Below are positions 9,930 through 20,400 of a stretch of DNA of 64,000 nt, in pieces. A program made the translations under genes and the position numbers. Each line of letters begins with the position of its first letter. Position 1 is the first letter of the stretch. This DNA comes from Odobenus rosmarus divergens. Its lineage: Eukaryota; Chordata; Mammalia; Carnivora; Odobenidae. Below the pieces are notes generated by a model. It did not search any database. It worked only from the letters and a program-made list of their open reading frames with translations, and was not told the DNA's origin. Location: the NCBI RefSeq assembly GCF_000321225.1, contig NW_004450397.1:4920019-4984018 (forward strand). Direction: 5' to 3'.

Positions 9930-10427
9930 TTTTTTCCACATTTCTGTAATTTTAGTGTTGAATTGTATAAATTAGTGTATCTTTCATAACATTTTGTGCT
10001 TATAGTTTTAAATACAACATTGTCTCTAGAGAAAAAAATGTAAATTATTACTTTTTAAAATGTAGCATTTGTGTATATTCTAAATACTTATTAGCATTAA
10101 TAAGATTTCATTTTATTCATCATATTTAGCAATTACGCACCTGCATCCTCTCTAAATGTTCAACGTGTGATTTTGTGATTTCCATAAATACACTCAGGAT
10201 TATATTTCATCTTATTGATGGACTATGCCTGAAATATATTAAACAAAAAGTGGTGATGTGCAGCATTGTGATCTTATTTCAGAATAATTTTTTTAATAAT
10301 ACTTAACCACTATAATACAAAAATGAAATAAAAAAGAAAGGCAAAAAAAATACCCAGTAATTCTGGAAAAAATAAAAATTGTGTGTGAGGTAATGTCTCC
10401 TTAATATACTGCAGCTTCATTTATTTT
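9930..10427 (-). other. Non-L1 part of a TSD-bounded insert, possible 3' transduction
   Basis: About 500 bases of AT-rich sequence of no recognised family lie between a copy of TATGTCCAAATA (9918-9929) and the T-rich tract that marks the 3' end of the minus-strand L1 at 10428. The second copy of TATGTCCAAATA follows that L1 (10972-10983), so both parts appear to have arrived in one event. On the minus strand the order would be L1 3' end, A-rich tail, this segment, target-site duplication, which is the layout of a 3' transduction. The terminal poly(A) is short (ATTTTTT on the plus strand), and I see no good AATAAA near its end, which weakens the idea. Confidence 0.4.
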
Positions 10428-10971
10428 TTATTATTTTATTTATTTTATTTTTTATCATGATGAGTGTCCTTTTAATCCCCATCACCTATTTCACCCATTC
10501 CCCACCCACCTCCCCTTTGGTAACCAGCAGTTTTTTCTCTATAGTTAGGAATCTGTTTCTTGGTTTCTTTCTCTCTCTTTCCTTTGTTCATTTGCTTTGT
10601 TTCTTAAATTCCAAATATGAGTGAGATCATATGGCATTTGTCTTTTTCTGACTAATTTTCTTAGCATTCTACTCTCTAGTTCCAACCTTGTTGCAAATGG
10701 CAAGATTTCATTCTTTTTTATAGCTGAATAATATGCCATTGTATATATATTACATATATATAATACCACATCTTCTTATATGTAGATATTGTATATATAA
10801 AATGTCTTCTTTTCCATTCATCTATTGATGGACACTTGGGCTTTTTCCATAGCTTGGTTATTGTAAAATAATGTTGTAATTAATAGGAGTGCATGTATCC
10901 CTTTGAATTCATGTTTTTGTATATTTGGGGTAAATATCCAGTAGTGCAATTACTGGATTGTAGGGTAGTTT
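10428..10971 (-). mobile_element. L1 3' end (5'-truncated copy)
   Basis: The plus strand opens with a T-rich tract (10428-10458) and then shows the reversed 3' region common in old L1 copies: CACCCATTCCCC, CTTTGGTAACC, GTGAGATCATATGGCATTTGTC, GCTGAATAATATGCCATTG, CCATTCATCTATTGATGGACACTTGG and GGGGTAAATATCCAGTAGTGCAATTACTGG. It ends at the target-site copy at 10972. It lies inside the older plus-strand L1. The minus-strand frame 10545-10769 is part of it and is not functional. Confidence 0.8.
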
Positions 10972-10983
10972 TATGTCCAAATA

Positions 10984-11230
10984 ATTTTTAAAAAGTCTTT
11001 ATATATATAAAAAGATGTTCAACATGTCTCATAATAAGAGAAATGAAAATTAAATCTAAAAATGAGATACTATTTCTCACCCATCAGAATAAGAAAAAAA
11101 TTAAATGTTTGACATGTTTTGATTGACAAAGTTCTGAGGAAACAAACACTCACTGCTAGTTGGAATGAAAAATGATACAACCCTTTTGAGTGGAAGTTGA
11201 CAATATCTAACAAAACTGCATTTATTTACT
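10984..11230 (+). mobile_element. Old L1, part 3
   Basis: The host L1 resumes directly after the second TATGTCCAAATA copy. GATGTTCAACATGTCTCATAATAAGAGAAATGAAAATTAAA and GAGATACTATTTCTCACCCATCAG match the downstream part of old L1 ORF2, collinear with the segment ending at 9917. Confidence 0.75.
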
Positions 11231-11241
11231 GTTTATTTCTT

Positions 11242-11445
11242 TTTTTTTTTAAGATTTTATTTGTTTATTTGACAGAGAGAGACACAGCGAGAGAAGGAAC
11301 ACAAGCAGGGGGTGTGGGAGAGGGAGAAGCAGGCTTCCCGAGGAGCAGGGAGCCCAATGCGGGGCTCAATCCCAGGACCCTGGGATCATGACCTGAGCCG
11401 AAGGCAGACGCTTAACAACTGAGCCACCCAGGCGCCCCCATATGT
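11242..11445 (-). mobile_element. SINEC, inserted in old L1
   Basis: The reversed SINE runs from a T-run and AAGATTTTATTTG, through GACAGAGAGAGACACAGCGAG, GCAGGCTTCCCGAGG and CAATCCCAGGACCCTGGGATC, to GAGCCACCCAGGCGCCCC. The target-site duplication GTTTATTTCTT lies at 11231-11241 and 11446-11456. The copy is close to the arctoid long form and appears young. Confidence 0.93.
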
Positions 11446-11456
11446 GTTTATTTCTT

Positions 11457-12003
11457 GATCTAGCAACCCCCGTTCCAGGAATCTGGACTCTCCAAAGATA
11501 CACCACCAAAGATACAAAGGTACACCACCAACAATATGAAAATACATATGCACAAAGTTCTTCGTTGCAAGATTGTTCATAATTGCAAAATACTGGAAAC
11601 AACCTAAGTTTCTGAATTAGCTATGACATACCCACTCAGTGGGATACTACGTGGCTGTGGAACAAAGGAGAAAGATCTCTATGTCTGATATAGAGTGACT
11701 TTCAGCATATTTTATTAAGTGAAAAAAAACAAAGAGCATAAGAGTATACATATAATGTATATAATGCTACCTTTTGTGTAAGAAAGAAGGAGAAAGAAAA
11801 AAGCATATGTATACGCAATATCTACTTAAATTTGCCAGAAAGAACACAGGAAGAATAAACTCAAAATGAATAAAATGTGTTACATATAGGGGATGTGGAG
11901 AAGGAGCAGGAAGGATGGGTAGTGATGTTGGGGAGATGGTACTTCTCTGAGTATACATTTTATATATATGTATACCATGTTAATTTTACATACTAAAAAA
12001 AAA
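11457..12003 (+). mobile_element. Old L1, part 4: end of ORF2 and 3' UTR
   Basis: The segment has the typical L1 order: ATCTAGCAACCCC, AAAGATAC, CAAGATTGTTCATAATTGCAAAATACTGGAAACAACC, GTGGGATACTACGTGGCTG, then AAGTGAAAAAAAACAAAGAGC and a 3' UTR ending in an A-run near 11996-12003. A small tandem duplication of AAAGATACACCACC-like sequence lies at about 11494-11530. Confidence 0.75.
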
Positions 12004-12897
12004 TCTAATCATGTTACAAATGAATAACATTACCATACTGGGGGATGAAAGCACTAGTGTATGTCCTTTGGCTCTGTCATTGATTTTATCCAGGTTGCAG
12101 GGACTTTTCCCCTCTTAAAGGAAAGGCCTGTATTCTTGGCATTCTGTGGAACTACAAAGGGAAAAAAAAAAAACTATATGGTTGAATTTTTAAGAAGCTT
12201 GTAGTTTAATGTCTAAGCAGAAACATTAACAAAATCATAAAATAAAATTAGCCTCAGTCCCACAGATATAACCAACATGAAAGGCATATGATTTAAGCAC
12301 CACAGAGGAGCAAGAGGAGAATATGGAAAAAATATCTGGTCAGCAAAGTGCTGCAAGTGACTTAGTGATTGGAATCTTTGAGGGCTCATCTTGGAATGCT
12401 TCAAGAAGGCATGTATGGCTGGGGTTTGAAAGAAGTCATGACTGTGATTGGCAGAGAACCTGGAATATGATTGGCAGAGAAGAGTGGGGAGGGAATTCTT
12501 GGAATGGAAGCAGAATATGCAATCACTTGGAAATAATTAAGTCATCATGCAAGGAGTTACCTAGACTCTTGCTTAGGCTGGAAGGTGAGAATGGGGTATA
12601 AAATGCATACAATGGTCCAGGAGGCCAGAAATACTGCAAGGTACTAAAAAGCCTTAAGTATCTTTTAACAGTAATCAAATTGAAGAGAACTTTGGTGAGA
12701 TAAACTTGAATTGAGCAATACAAGAGCTAAGCACACAATGAGAATTAGACTGGAGAGACATTTATTGAGCTGAGATGTGCTCTATAGTTTCCAAGTGTTT
12801 ATGGAGTGCCCGATACGCATAGCCATTGCATACATGTATAGGCCTCAGGGATCCAAAATGTTAGGAGAAGTAGAGTGGCTAAACATGGAACCGGAAG
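12004..12897. other. Anonymous sequence, part of an old dispersed repeat
   Basis: Words at about 12180-12480 resemble the unclassified repeat at 6.9 kb. TGATTGGCAGAGAA is repeated at 12445-12458 and 12468-12481 (period 23). The plus-strand frame 12323-12601 follows repeat sequence and has no known domain. I see no gene. Confidence 0.4.
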
Positions 12898-12990
12898 GCA
12901 TTGGTCCAACCCTTTCATTTACAGTTGAGGGAACTGAGGTCCACAGTGAGATTGGCATGGCCCGGTGTTACAGAGCCAGTTCATGGCACA
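12898..12990 (-). mobile_element. MIR-family fragment
   Basis: GGTCCAACCCTTTCATTTACAGTTGAGGGAACTGAGG followed by a GGTGTTACAGAGCCAG block matches the core of a MIR-like SINE in reverse. It is diverged. Confidence 0.45.
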
Positions 12991-13749
12991 GCAAAGACAG
13001 ACACCAAACACGTGGCTGGGCAGTGGGGTTTGCCATTTAGATGCACTGCACCCCCTTTTCACCAAGGTTGGAGGAGGAATTGCAGTTCAAAGAGACAGGT
13101 TATAGGAAGGACTCAGCAGTTGTTGTTACTGTAGATATAAGCCCAGCCAAGCTTTGAAAGATGTGGTTTCTACCACTAGGCTGCTATTTCGGCATGGACT
13201 GAAAGAATCCAACCAGAAGCAAACAGACCATCATTGTTAACCTCTTAGCATCAAAATTCAATTGCTAAGCTTTTTAAAGAACTCAGTGCCATGCTAGACA
13301 TTGTCTGCGTTGGTCTTTGAATCTGTGGAGCCTGAATTATTATATGTTTGTGTGATGACTGAAGGGCTATTTATACTACATTTTTCTTTGGTGAATATTA
13401 CTGGAGTTGTTTATACTAGGGTTTCCTCTATAGTTTTTCCACTAGCCCATCATACTTTTCCTTTTGGTCTTATCCTTACCCATCTTCAGTGAATTTCTTG
13501 CACCTAGCCGTATTTGTGGGTGTTATGTGTGTGAGCATGAGCATATGTCTGTACACCTAGTGAATATGAAAACAGTTTTTGTTCGAACGGTACCCACACT
13601 TGGCTTAATCCTTCAAAAATCTGGTTCTGGGATCTGTGTCTTCCATCACTCATCCATCTACCTCACCCCAACCAGAAGATCGCAGCTCTGAAAGTACCTT
13701 CTGCACAGCTTTCCAAGTACCTGAAATTCTCTTTCTCATTCCAGGGTTT
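12991..13749. other. Anonymous sequence
   Basis: I recognise no gene or repeat here. Confidence 0.4.
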
Positions 13750-13830
13750 CAAGGTATAGTGAAAAGTGCATGGATTTGAAGTCACATAGGTCTGATTTCC
13801 ATTCCTGGCTTTACTCTTTATTGCAATTTG
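13750..13830 (+). mobile_element. MIR fragment
   Basis: TAGTGAAAAGTGCATGGATTTGAAGTCACATAGG followed by TTCCATTCCTGGCTTTACTC matches the tRNA-related front of MIR. Confidence 0.45.
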
Positions 13831-15242
13831 GGTTTGTTTCCAGTTAGGTGGAAGAACACATGAGGAGCTCCTAATTGCTGAGACCAGCACAGAGAACTGA
13901 GGAAGAAATGTGAGTCCCTTATTTATACCACTTCCTCTGGTCTCACTTGTCAGAGATAAAGATCAGTGGATCAGAATTTAGACTATTTACACCCTACCTG
14001 TAGGTACTACACCCACACACGCATGTGTGTGTACATGCATACGTGTGCACATGTAAGCGTGCGTAAAAACACTCTTCTGGAATGTCTTCAGTTTGCCCCT
14101 GTAGATCTATTATGCACTTTTTGGAGACTGATCTTATGGTCTACATCAGTGGGCTCCAGTGTCCTCTGGTTTTTATTGGATTTGCCAATGGGGAGCAATG
14201 GGGAGCCTTGGCAAGAAATTGAAGGATGGAGAGAGGCTGTGGCATTTATCCTTGTGATATCCCCTCCCTGTGTGCCATCTCGGGCTCTTTGTGTCCCTTG
14301 GCAGAAGGTCATCCCTCTTGTCAGGTAATCTTTTCCATATAGATCTCTCTGAGTGTTATAATACATTGAGTGCTATAGATTATTCACAGTTCTTTAAGGA
14401 AAACTTCCTAGAAGAATAATGGGAGATGTTCTCAGAAGCAGGTGATAGTTTGATTGCTCTGGCTGTTGTGAACTCTGTGGGAATGTATTCCTCAACCTTC
14501 CATTTGCCTCCAACTCAGAATAACTTCTCAGTCAACAACCTGTTTCTTATTAACATGATAGATTTTAGGGGCCACAGAATTTTTGGGGGAATCTTATGTG
14601 AGCTGTAAAGCCTTTCCCTAAGAAAAATCTACATGCTCAATTTTGCATGTGATTTTAATATTTCACAGGTTTCCAAAGACCATTCTGATCCACCAGGGTT
14701 AAAGATTTGTGTTCCAGGTAAAGAAAATATGTGGTCTCTGGATACTAGACTTCTCCAGAAAATGGCCCACATCCTTTGTGAACTCATGGTATTCATTCCA
14801 TTAGTTTTACATGGAACAGCCTCCACATCTATGGAGCATGTGGTTCTATGTTGCTTTCTTTCCACTTGGATTCCCGCTCTTGAGTTTGGACTCTATGTAT
14901 TAGAAGGGCACCCTTTCTAAGGTCATGTGTTCACCTCCCAAACTCTGTCTTGCACTGAGGATTTGAGGTGGATTATCAGAGTATAATGGAAGAGGCAGAA
15001 AGGGTTAGCACTAATTGGAGATCTTCCTAGGCCTCTTGCTATTGATAAAAATTTCTTTCCTTATTATCCAAGAGGTCTAGATTTGCATTTCCAAAAACAA
15101 CTGTGTGTTTTGGAAAATAGTCACTCCCACTTTGTTCTTCTTTGGCATCTCTCCTCCTAAGTGTATTTCCAGGATAGTCCAAAGTGAGCAAGCAGTTTAG
15201 AGAGCAAAACAAAGAACTGCAGAGCTAGCTTTAAGATGGCTT
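13831..15242. other. Anonymous sequence with a CA/TG tract
   Basis: Apart from an alternating CA/TG tract at about 14010-14062, I recognise nothing. The plus frame 13966-14328 (120 codons) begins in that tract and has no known domain. Confidence 0.4.
14010..14062. repeat. Alternating purine-pyrimidine (CA/TG) tract
   Basis: CACACACGCATGTGTGTGT and its continuation form an imperfect alternating tract, of a kind able to adopt left-handed DNA under supercoiling. It is a decayed microsatellite. Confidence 0.7.
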
Positions 15243-15419
15243 GGGGGCACCTGGGTGACTTAGTAGGTTAAGCAGCTGACTCTTGGTTTCAGTCATGAGA
15301 TCAAGCCCCTTGTCAGACTCTGTGCTCAGCATGGAGTCTGCTTCAGATTCTCTCTCCCTCTCCCTACAGTTCTCATGCTGTCTCTCCATCTCAAATGAAT
15401 AAATAAAATAAAAAAGACA
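15243..15419 (+). mobile_element. SINEC, older diverged copy
   Basis: The head GGGGGCACCTGGGTGACTTAG, the GTTAAGCAGCTGACTCTTGG block, GGAGTCTGCTTCAGATTCTCTC and the tail AAATGAATAAATAAAATAAAAAAG place it in the SINEC family. It is more diverged than the other copies and has an older, carnivoran-wide look. I could not find a clear target-site duplication. Confidence 0.85.
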
Positions 15420-15489
15420 ACTCAAGGATATAAAGGGTGTAGATTAGGTAACATATAGCTTCTTAACCCAACAGGGACATAGAATCAAT

Positions 15490-15607
15490 AGGCAGAGCCC
15501 ATATCTGCTTCTGTGATATGTTGTATCCCAACAGCTAACCACTACATGGCACATGGTTGCTACACAATGCCATTTGTTGAGTGAACAAATGAATGAATAA
15601 ATGAATT
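15490..15607 (+). mobile_element. LINE2 3' end
   Basis: GGCAGAGCCCATATCTGC, GTTGTATCCCAACAGC, GGCACATGGTTGCTACACAATG and the terminal GAATGAATAAATGAAT follow the order of the L2 3' end. Confidence 0.6.
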
Positions 15608-15904
15608 AGAGACTGAGCATCTGAACAAACTTTGGAGGTGATCTAGATCCAGTCTTTCCTCTGATGCTTACATGTTCTCCATCCCCCAATCCAACACCTA
15701 TTTAATGAGTGCTTTCTTTGTCCAAGGATTCTGGAGATAATCAAAATGAAACATATTTGCACCATGCCCTCAAAAATGTATAATCTACTAGAGAATAAGA
15801 TCTACAAATAACTGCAATGCTAAAAAGTATAAAGAAAAGAGAAATGCCTGTACTCAGCAATGAGTTCTAGAAGTTTCAATTATAGGGAACTAACTTCCAC
15901 TACT
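15608..15904. other. Anonymous sequence, possible old repeat
   Basis: CACCTATTTAATGAGTGC to GAATAAGATCTACAAATAAC (15695-15810) resembles the start of the unclassified repeat at 6.9 kb. Nothing else is recognised. Confidence 0.35.
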
Positions 15905-16090
15905 AACAGTCAATATGCATTAAGTGCCTACAATACACTGAACATATTATATCATTATAATATTTATGTTCTGGTGAATATTATTATTATGCCCATTTTT
16001 CAGTGAGGAAATTGGGGCTCAGAAAGGTTAAGTAACTTGCTCAAGATCACAGAGTTTGTAAGTGACAGAACTAAGAGTCACACATTTTAC
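15905..16090 (-). mobile_element. MIR SINE
   Basis: CATTAAGTGCCTACAATACACTG, TTATTATTATGCCCATTTTTCAG, GGGGCTCAGAAAGGTTAAGTAACTTGC, CAAGATCACAGAG and GTAAGTGACAGAACTAAG are in reversed MIR order. Confidence 0.8.
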
Positions 16091-16544
16091 TCAGTCCATA
16101 TATGAGCAGATTTATTGCTAGAAAGATCTTGATGTTGCACTGAAATCTGCCTCTCCTTATATTCCTCTTGAACTAATTATACTCTCCCAAGCCACAGAGA
16201 CCAAGTCTTTCATTACTTGAAAAAACAATTAATGAGTTAAATTGCATCAAGTTAGTTTAACAGCTGGCAATTCCCTATTGCAATTACAGTTCAGGCTGCT
16301 ACCATTTTCGTCACAATTGTTGGTCCACACTGAATTTCTTCTCTAGTTCATTGCCTTCTTTTCCCTGTTTCCACCACCCCGGAGATATTACAGAGTATCA
16401 ATGCTGCAGCAACCTGGTGATTTTTATGTTTTCTGACTCATTTACCTCAAAGTCATAGTGCATCTGATGCCTTTGGGTTTGTGGCCCTTTTCTCTCTGGT
16501 TCTCTTTTGTGTATCTGGTTTTTGTTTTGTTCACTCATTCACTT
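16091..16544. other. Anonymous sequence
   Basis: I recognise no gene or repeat. Confidence 0.4.
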
Positions 16545-17230
16545 AACCAATGTTTGCTACAAATTGCAAGCCCACCGGCTAGCTGACATGGTTCAGGTAA
16601 TGGGTGTTCAAGAAGGGGGGGAAGGTATGATTCCTACCTCCCAGGAGATTATGGTGTAGTTTGGAAGCCAGACATGCAAACATGTTTTTATAATACAATT
16701 ATAAAGGCACATTTTTATAATACAATAAAAAATAAGGAAGTAACATGCTAAGTATCATGTGTGTGTGACCAAAGGGCCTCCTTGAGGTCTGTCCCAGGAA
16801 TGCCAGGGAAGCCTTCACAGAGGAGATTGCATTTGGGCTTAGAGCTGATGGAGGACTGGGGTTTTCTGGACGGTGGAGGTAGGACACTCCAGGGAGAGGA
16901 CACTCCAGGGAGGTAGGACACCTCCAGGCAGCGGGCGTGAAGCCCTTGGGTGTGAGGCAGCAGATGGCAGAGCAGGGTAAAGTCAGGCCCCTGGGGAGGG
17001 GGTGTGGGGGAAAGGCAGAGTGGCTGTGAGAATGGAGAGTGCAGGCAGTTTTTGGCAGCCTACTGTTAGGATAAGCTTTATATTTTAGAAAGTTCACTCT
17101 TTGGGCCCAAGAGTGGGGGTGGAATAAAACGGAATGAGAGTGAAGGCAAGGAACGAGCTTCACGACAGTTCCCATAACCCCAGTGAATAAAGATGAGAAC
17201 TCCAGAGTGATCGGAGAAATAGTCATGGTT
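16545..17230 (+). repeat. Old unclassified dispersed repeat, with local duplication
   Basis: The start CATTCACTTAACCAATGTTTGC, the CTCCCAGGAGATTATGGTGTAG stretch, GCATTTGGGCTTAGAG and the following block recall the family suggested at 6905-7665. At 16877-16930 GGTAGGACA and GGACACTCCAGGGAG recur two or three times in tandem. The minus frame 16699-17259 (186 codons) runs through this old repeat and is not considered a gene. Confidence 0.35.
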
Positions 17231-17257
17231 GAGGGTGAGGAAGAAGTCTGAGAGACC

Positions 17258-17500
17258 ACACCAGATTACCACAGATGCGTGGCTTCAACAACTAACATTG
17301 ATTCCTCACAGTTTTGGGGGTTGGGGAGGCAGGGCGGCCGCAGGCCCATGTCTGGTGAGGGCCTGCTTTCTGGTTTGTAGATGGCTGCTTCCCACTGTGT
17401 CCTCACATGGATCGAGAGAGAGAAGGCCAGCTTTCTTCTCTCTAGAAGGGCACAAATGTCATCATGAGGGCTCCACCTTCCTGACCTAACTCCCTGTAGC
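17258..17500 (-). mobile_element. MLT1-like MaLR LTR (partial)
   Basis: CAGATTACCACAGATGCGTGGCTTCAACAAC, GATTCCTCACAGTTTTGGGGG, GTTTGTAGATGGCTGC and CCACTGTGTCCTCACATGG follow a reversed MLT1-type LTR. The rest is diverged. A second LTR of related type begins at 17657 in the same orientation. Confidence 0.6.
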
Positions 17501-17656
17501 CCCAGTGGTGGGAGGGGACCCAGGGGTGAGAAGCATCACTAGAACCAACAGAAGAAAAGTTTCAGTGGTGGGCTCCTAACAGTCTGGCGTGCTGCAGGGA
17601 GGTCACAGGGCAAGGGCTCAAAGCACTCTCAGTTTGACCAGAACGTCCTGAGGGCC

Positions 17657-18003
17657 CGTGTTAGTCTGCCAGGGCCGCCATAACAAGGTATCACAGCCTG
17701 GGTGGTAAACAACAGAAATGTTGTCTCACAGTTCTGGAGCTTGAGGTCCAAGACCAGGGTGCCAGCACTCTAGCTTCCTCTTGAGGCTCGCAGGCGGCCA
17801 TCTTCTGGGTGTGCCCTCACTCGACCTTTTCTCTGTGCTCACGCACTCCTGAAATCTCTTCCTCTTCCAGTCCTGTTGGATTAGGGTCCCACCTTTGTGA
17901 CCTGATTTTGACTTAATCACCTCTTGAAAGGCCCTACTTCATACAGTCACATTTTGAGGTGACAAACTTTTATGCAGGGATACAATTCAGTCCCTAATGG
18001 TGC
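17657..18003 (-). mobile_element. MLT1-like MaLR solo LTR
   Basis: This is a nearly complete reversed LTR: TGTTAGTCTGCCAGGGCCGCCATAACAAGGTATCACAG at the left, AACAACAGAAATGTTGTCTCACAGTTCTGGAG, GTCCTGTTGGATTAGGGTCCCACC, GACTTAATCACCTCTTG, CATACAGTCACATTTTGAGG and CAATTCAGTCCCTAATGG at the right. MaLR elements are non-autonomous ERVL-related elements. No internal coding region is present. Confidence 0.75.
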
Positions 18004-20039
18004 CCATGGCTGGAGTCCTTTCAGTCAGTGGTAGGGCCAGTGCTGGGTTACTATGAAGAGGGAAGGGCAGATGCCAGCAGGGAATCGGGCTGCAGACTGC
18101 TTTTGGAAGGCTGGCTGGAAAGCAGAGGAGAATCTGCAGTTAAGCTGAGCAAGGGTGGAGGTGCATGAAGATCCCTCCCTCCCTCTTTTCTTTCTTTGTT
18201 TTGCCCTTTTTTTCTTTTCTCTTTCCTTTTCCTGCATTCTTTTGAGAAGGAGACTTAAAGAATATGTATGTGCTGAGGGAAGCTAGTGATGGAAGGCCGA
18301 GGACAGGGAGGTAAGGTTTTCTAGCATGAGATTCCCAAGGAGGCAGCAGGGCTCAGGATGAGGTGGTGTGGTTGGGGCACCTCTCTCCATCGCTGTCTTT
18401 ATCTACCTTTGTCTTTCTTCTGATTGGTTTTCCTATCCTCTTTTCCACTTTGTTTCTTCTCTCTCATTTCTGCACAAGACAGTGTGCAAAGAAGGGTTGG
18501 CATGTGTGCACGTTTGCCTGTGTGTGTGCACGCGTGTATGTGCATGGGTGTCCATGGTGTGCACGTGGCCACTCCCTCCAACAGTACTCAACGAATTTCA
18601 TTCAGATCACGTTGTTCCAGCATCCATGTTGTAACCTGGTGAGAGGCAGACAAGACATTCTTGTTGGTAGAAGTCTGACCTCAGGCGGAAAGATGGGGCC
18701 CCGCCTCACAATCAGTGATGTCTGCTCCCAGCTAGGGACGTCTGATGCCAATGGAGCCTCTGCCTCCTTGTTACCGTGAAGCAAGAGGACAGGTCTGGTC
18801 AGGTGTGCATTGGCTTCCGAACCTCCAGGTGTGTATGCACAATGAAGAAGGCCTGTACTGTCAGACAGAGAGAATCAAGCCTCCCACCCCTGTCCCCAGC
18901 ATGTGGAGGGGAGGAGAGAATAGCTACAAAGCACTGTCTGCTCACTGTCCTCAGTGGGCACAGCGGGCTAGGGCTCTGACCCAGTTTCCACTTGGCTAGC
19001 CAACTGGAAATAGCTACTCACTGGGCCACTGGGTTCTTTCCGAAGAACAGTGAAGAACAGCGGTTTGGGGTAAGTGGAGGCGGTGGTGGTGGGGTGCAGC
19101 ACTGGTTGAGCCTGAAAGTCAGAAGCAAATGCAGGCCTTGTGGCCCAGTAATTTCTGTACCAAAGAAGCCCCTGTCTAGAGGTTTGGGCCAACCCACCCC
19201 AAATATGGCAAAAAGAAGCAGGAAATTAAAAAAAAAAAAAAGACACAACCACTAAATAAACTGAAGTTGTTCCTTAAAACCCCCTTAGATAAACAGATCA
19301 TCTTCTCATAGAACAAGACAGAATTCTAGTCTGACCTTGCTCCAGCTGGTAAGAAATATGGAAGGTGCCTGGATTTTCAAGCCAGTGTTTGTGGACCGTA
19401 CATATTTTCATGCCAGCTCCCTTTTCGGGGTGCTTTCCAAGAGGTCTGCTCTCTTCCCTCCCATCTTTAAAAGCCCCTCTCATCGATGACTTGGTTCCCA
19501 GGTCTGGTGAAGTGTGGGCATCGCTAGGTCACATGGAGGTGGGACAGCATCTCTCAGCTGACTCTGCTCAGACCCAGAGATGTGGGAAAGTCTGAATCCA
19601 TGCAGCCCCCAAGTCATGTTTTCCCACTTAGAATTCGGCAGGGTGTCCATAAAGTCTGGAAACAATGTTATTTTATTTTATTTTTACAGATTGAAAATGT
19701 CCCTGGCAACAAAAAGTGTATTTGCCTACATTTCCAGAGTTTACAGATGGATGAGGGTGGTCAGTGAGAGTCATATTGGCAAACGGGTTATTTTTGTCAA
19801 TATTTATCTTCTCATTCACTTAACCAAGCAAACAGTATGTTTGAAGTCCTATTACGTGCTAGGTACCACAGAGGACACAGATATGCAGAAGATAAGCTGG
19901 CCTGGCACGGTTTACAGTGTACTCTGTAGGAATGATGCTTACACTCCAATAAATAATATAAGGCAGAATATGTGTGTCTCTTTGTACTTACCACAAGTGT
20001 GGTGAATGGCTTGGTCAGGACTCTTTTAATTCATCAGTG
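18004..20039. other. Anonymous sequence with low-complexity tracts
   Basis: A pyrimidine-rich tract lies at about 18172-18236 and a TG-rich tract at 18490-18570. An A-run of 13 bases at about 19229-19241 is not preceded by any element I recognise. No gene is seen; the overlapping plus frames at 18363-18779 are translations of the TG-rich tract and its flanks. Confidence 0.4.
18490..18570. repeat. TG-rich degenerate microsatellite
   Basis: GTGTGCACG, CTGTGTGTGTGCACGCGTG and TGCATGGGTGTCCATGG form an imperfect alternating tract. Confidence 0.7.
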
Positions 20040-20400
20040 GCAGAAACCCAACTTTGACTTAAGCAAGAAGGAAATTATTTATTAAAAACAAAATGGAATT
20101 ATTTATTGAAAGCAAACAGGGACCTGTTTATTGCTTCGCACAACTGGTTAAGTCCAAAGGCAGAGCTGGCTTCTGATCCAGATGTATCCAAAGACCTGTG
20201 TTGGTATCAGGACTCTGCCTAAGAGTGAAGCCAACATAAATAACAGAGCGTGGAGCTCCAGGTGCCAAGTAAGATGGAGCACTTACCCAGCAGAACTCCT
20301 CCTCTCCAACACCCATCTGTTAAACCTCCCAGAAGACCCTGATTATTCCTGCATGGCTTTTATCATCAAATATGGACCCATCACTCTGGGTTGGAGATAG
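20040..20400. repeat. Possible old repeat with short tandem duplication
   Basis: GAAATTATTTATTAAAAACAAAATG at 20070-20094 is followed by a similar GAATTATTTATTGAAAGCAAAC copy. The surrounding words (CAGAAACCCAACTTTGACTTAAGCAAG; GAAGCCAACATAAATAACAG) recall a common old mammalian repeat that I cannot name. Confidence 0.35.

Noticed and set aside
16699..17259. 186-codon minus-strand open frame
   Set aside because: It runs through an old dispersed repeat and a local duplication. The proline/serine-rich translation looks like non-coding GC-rich sequence.
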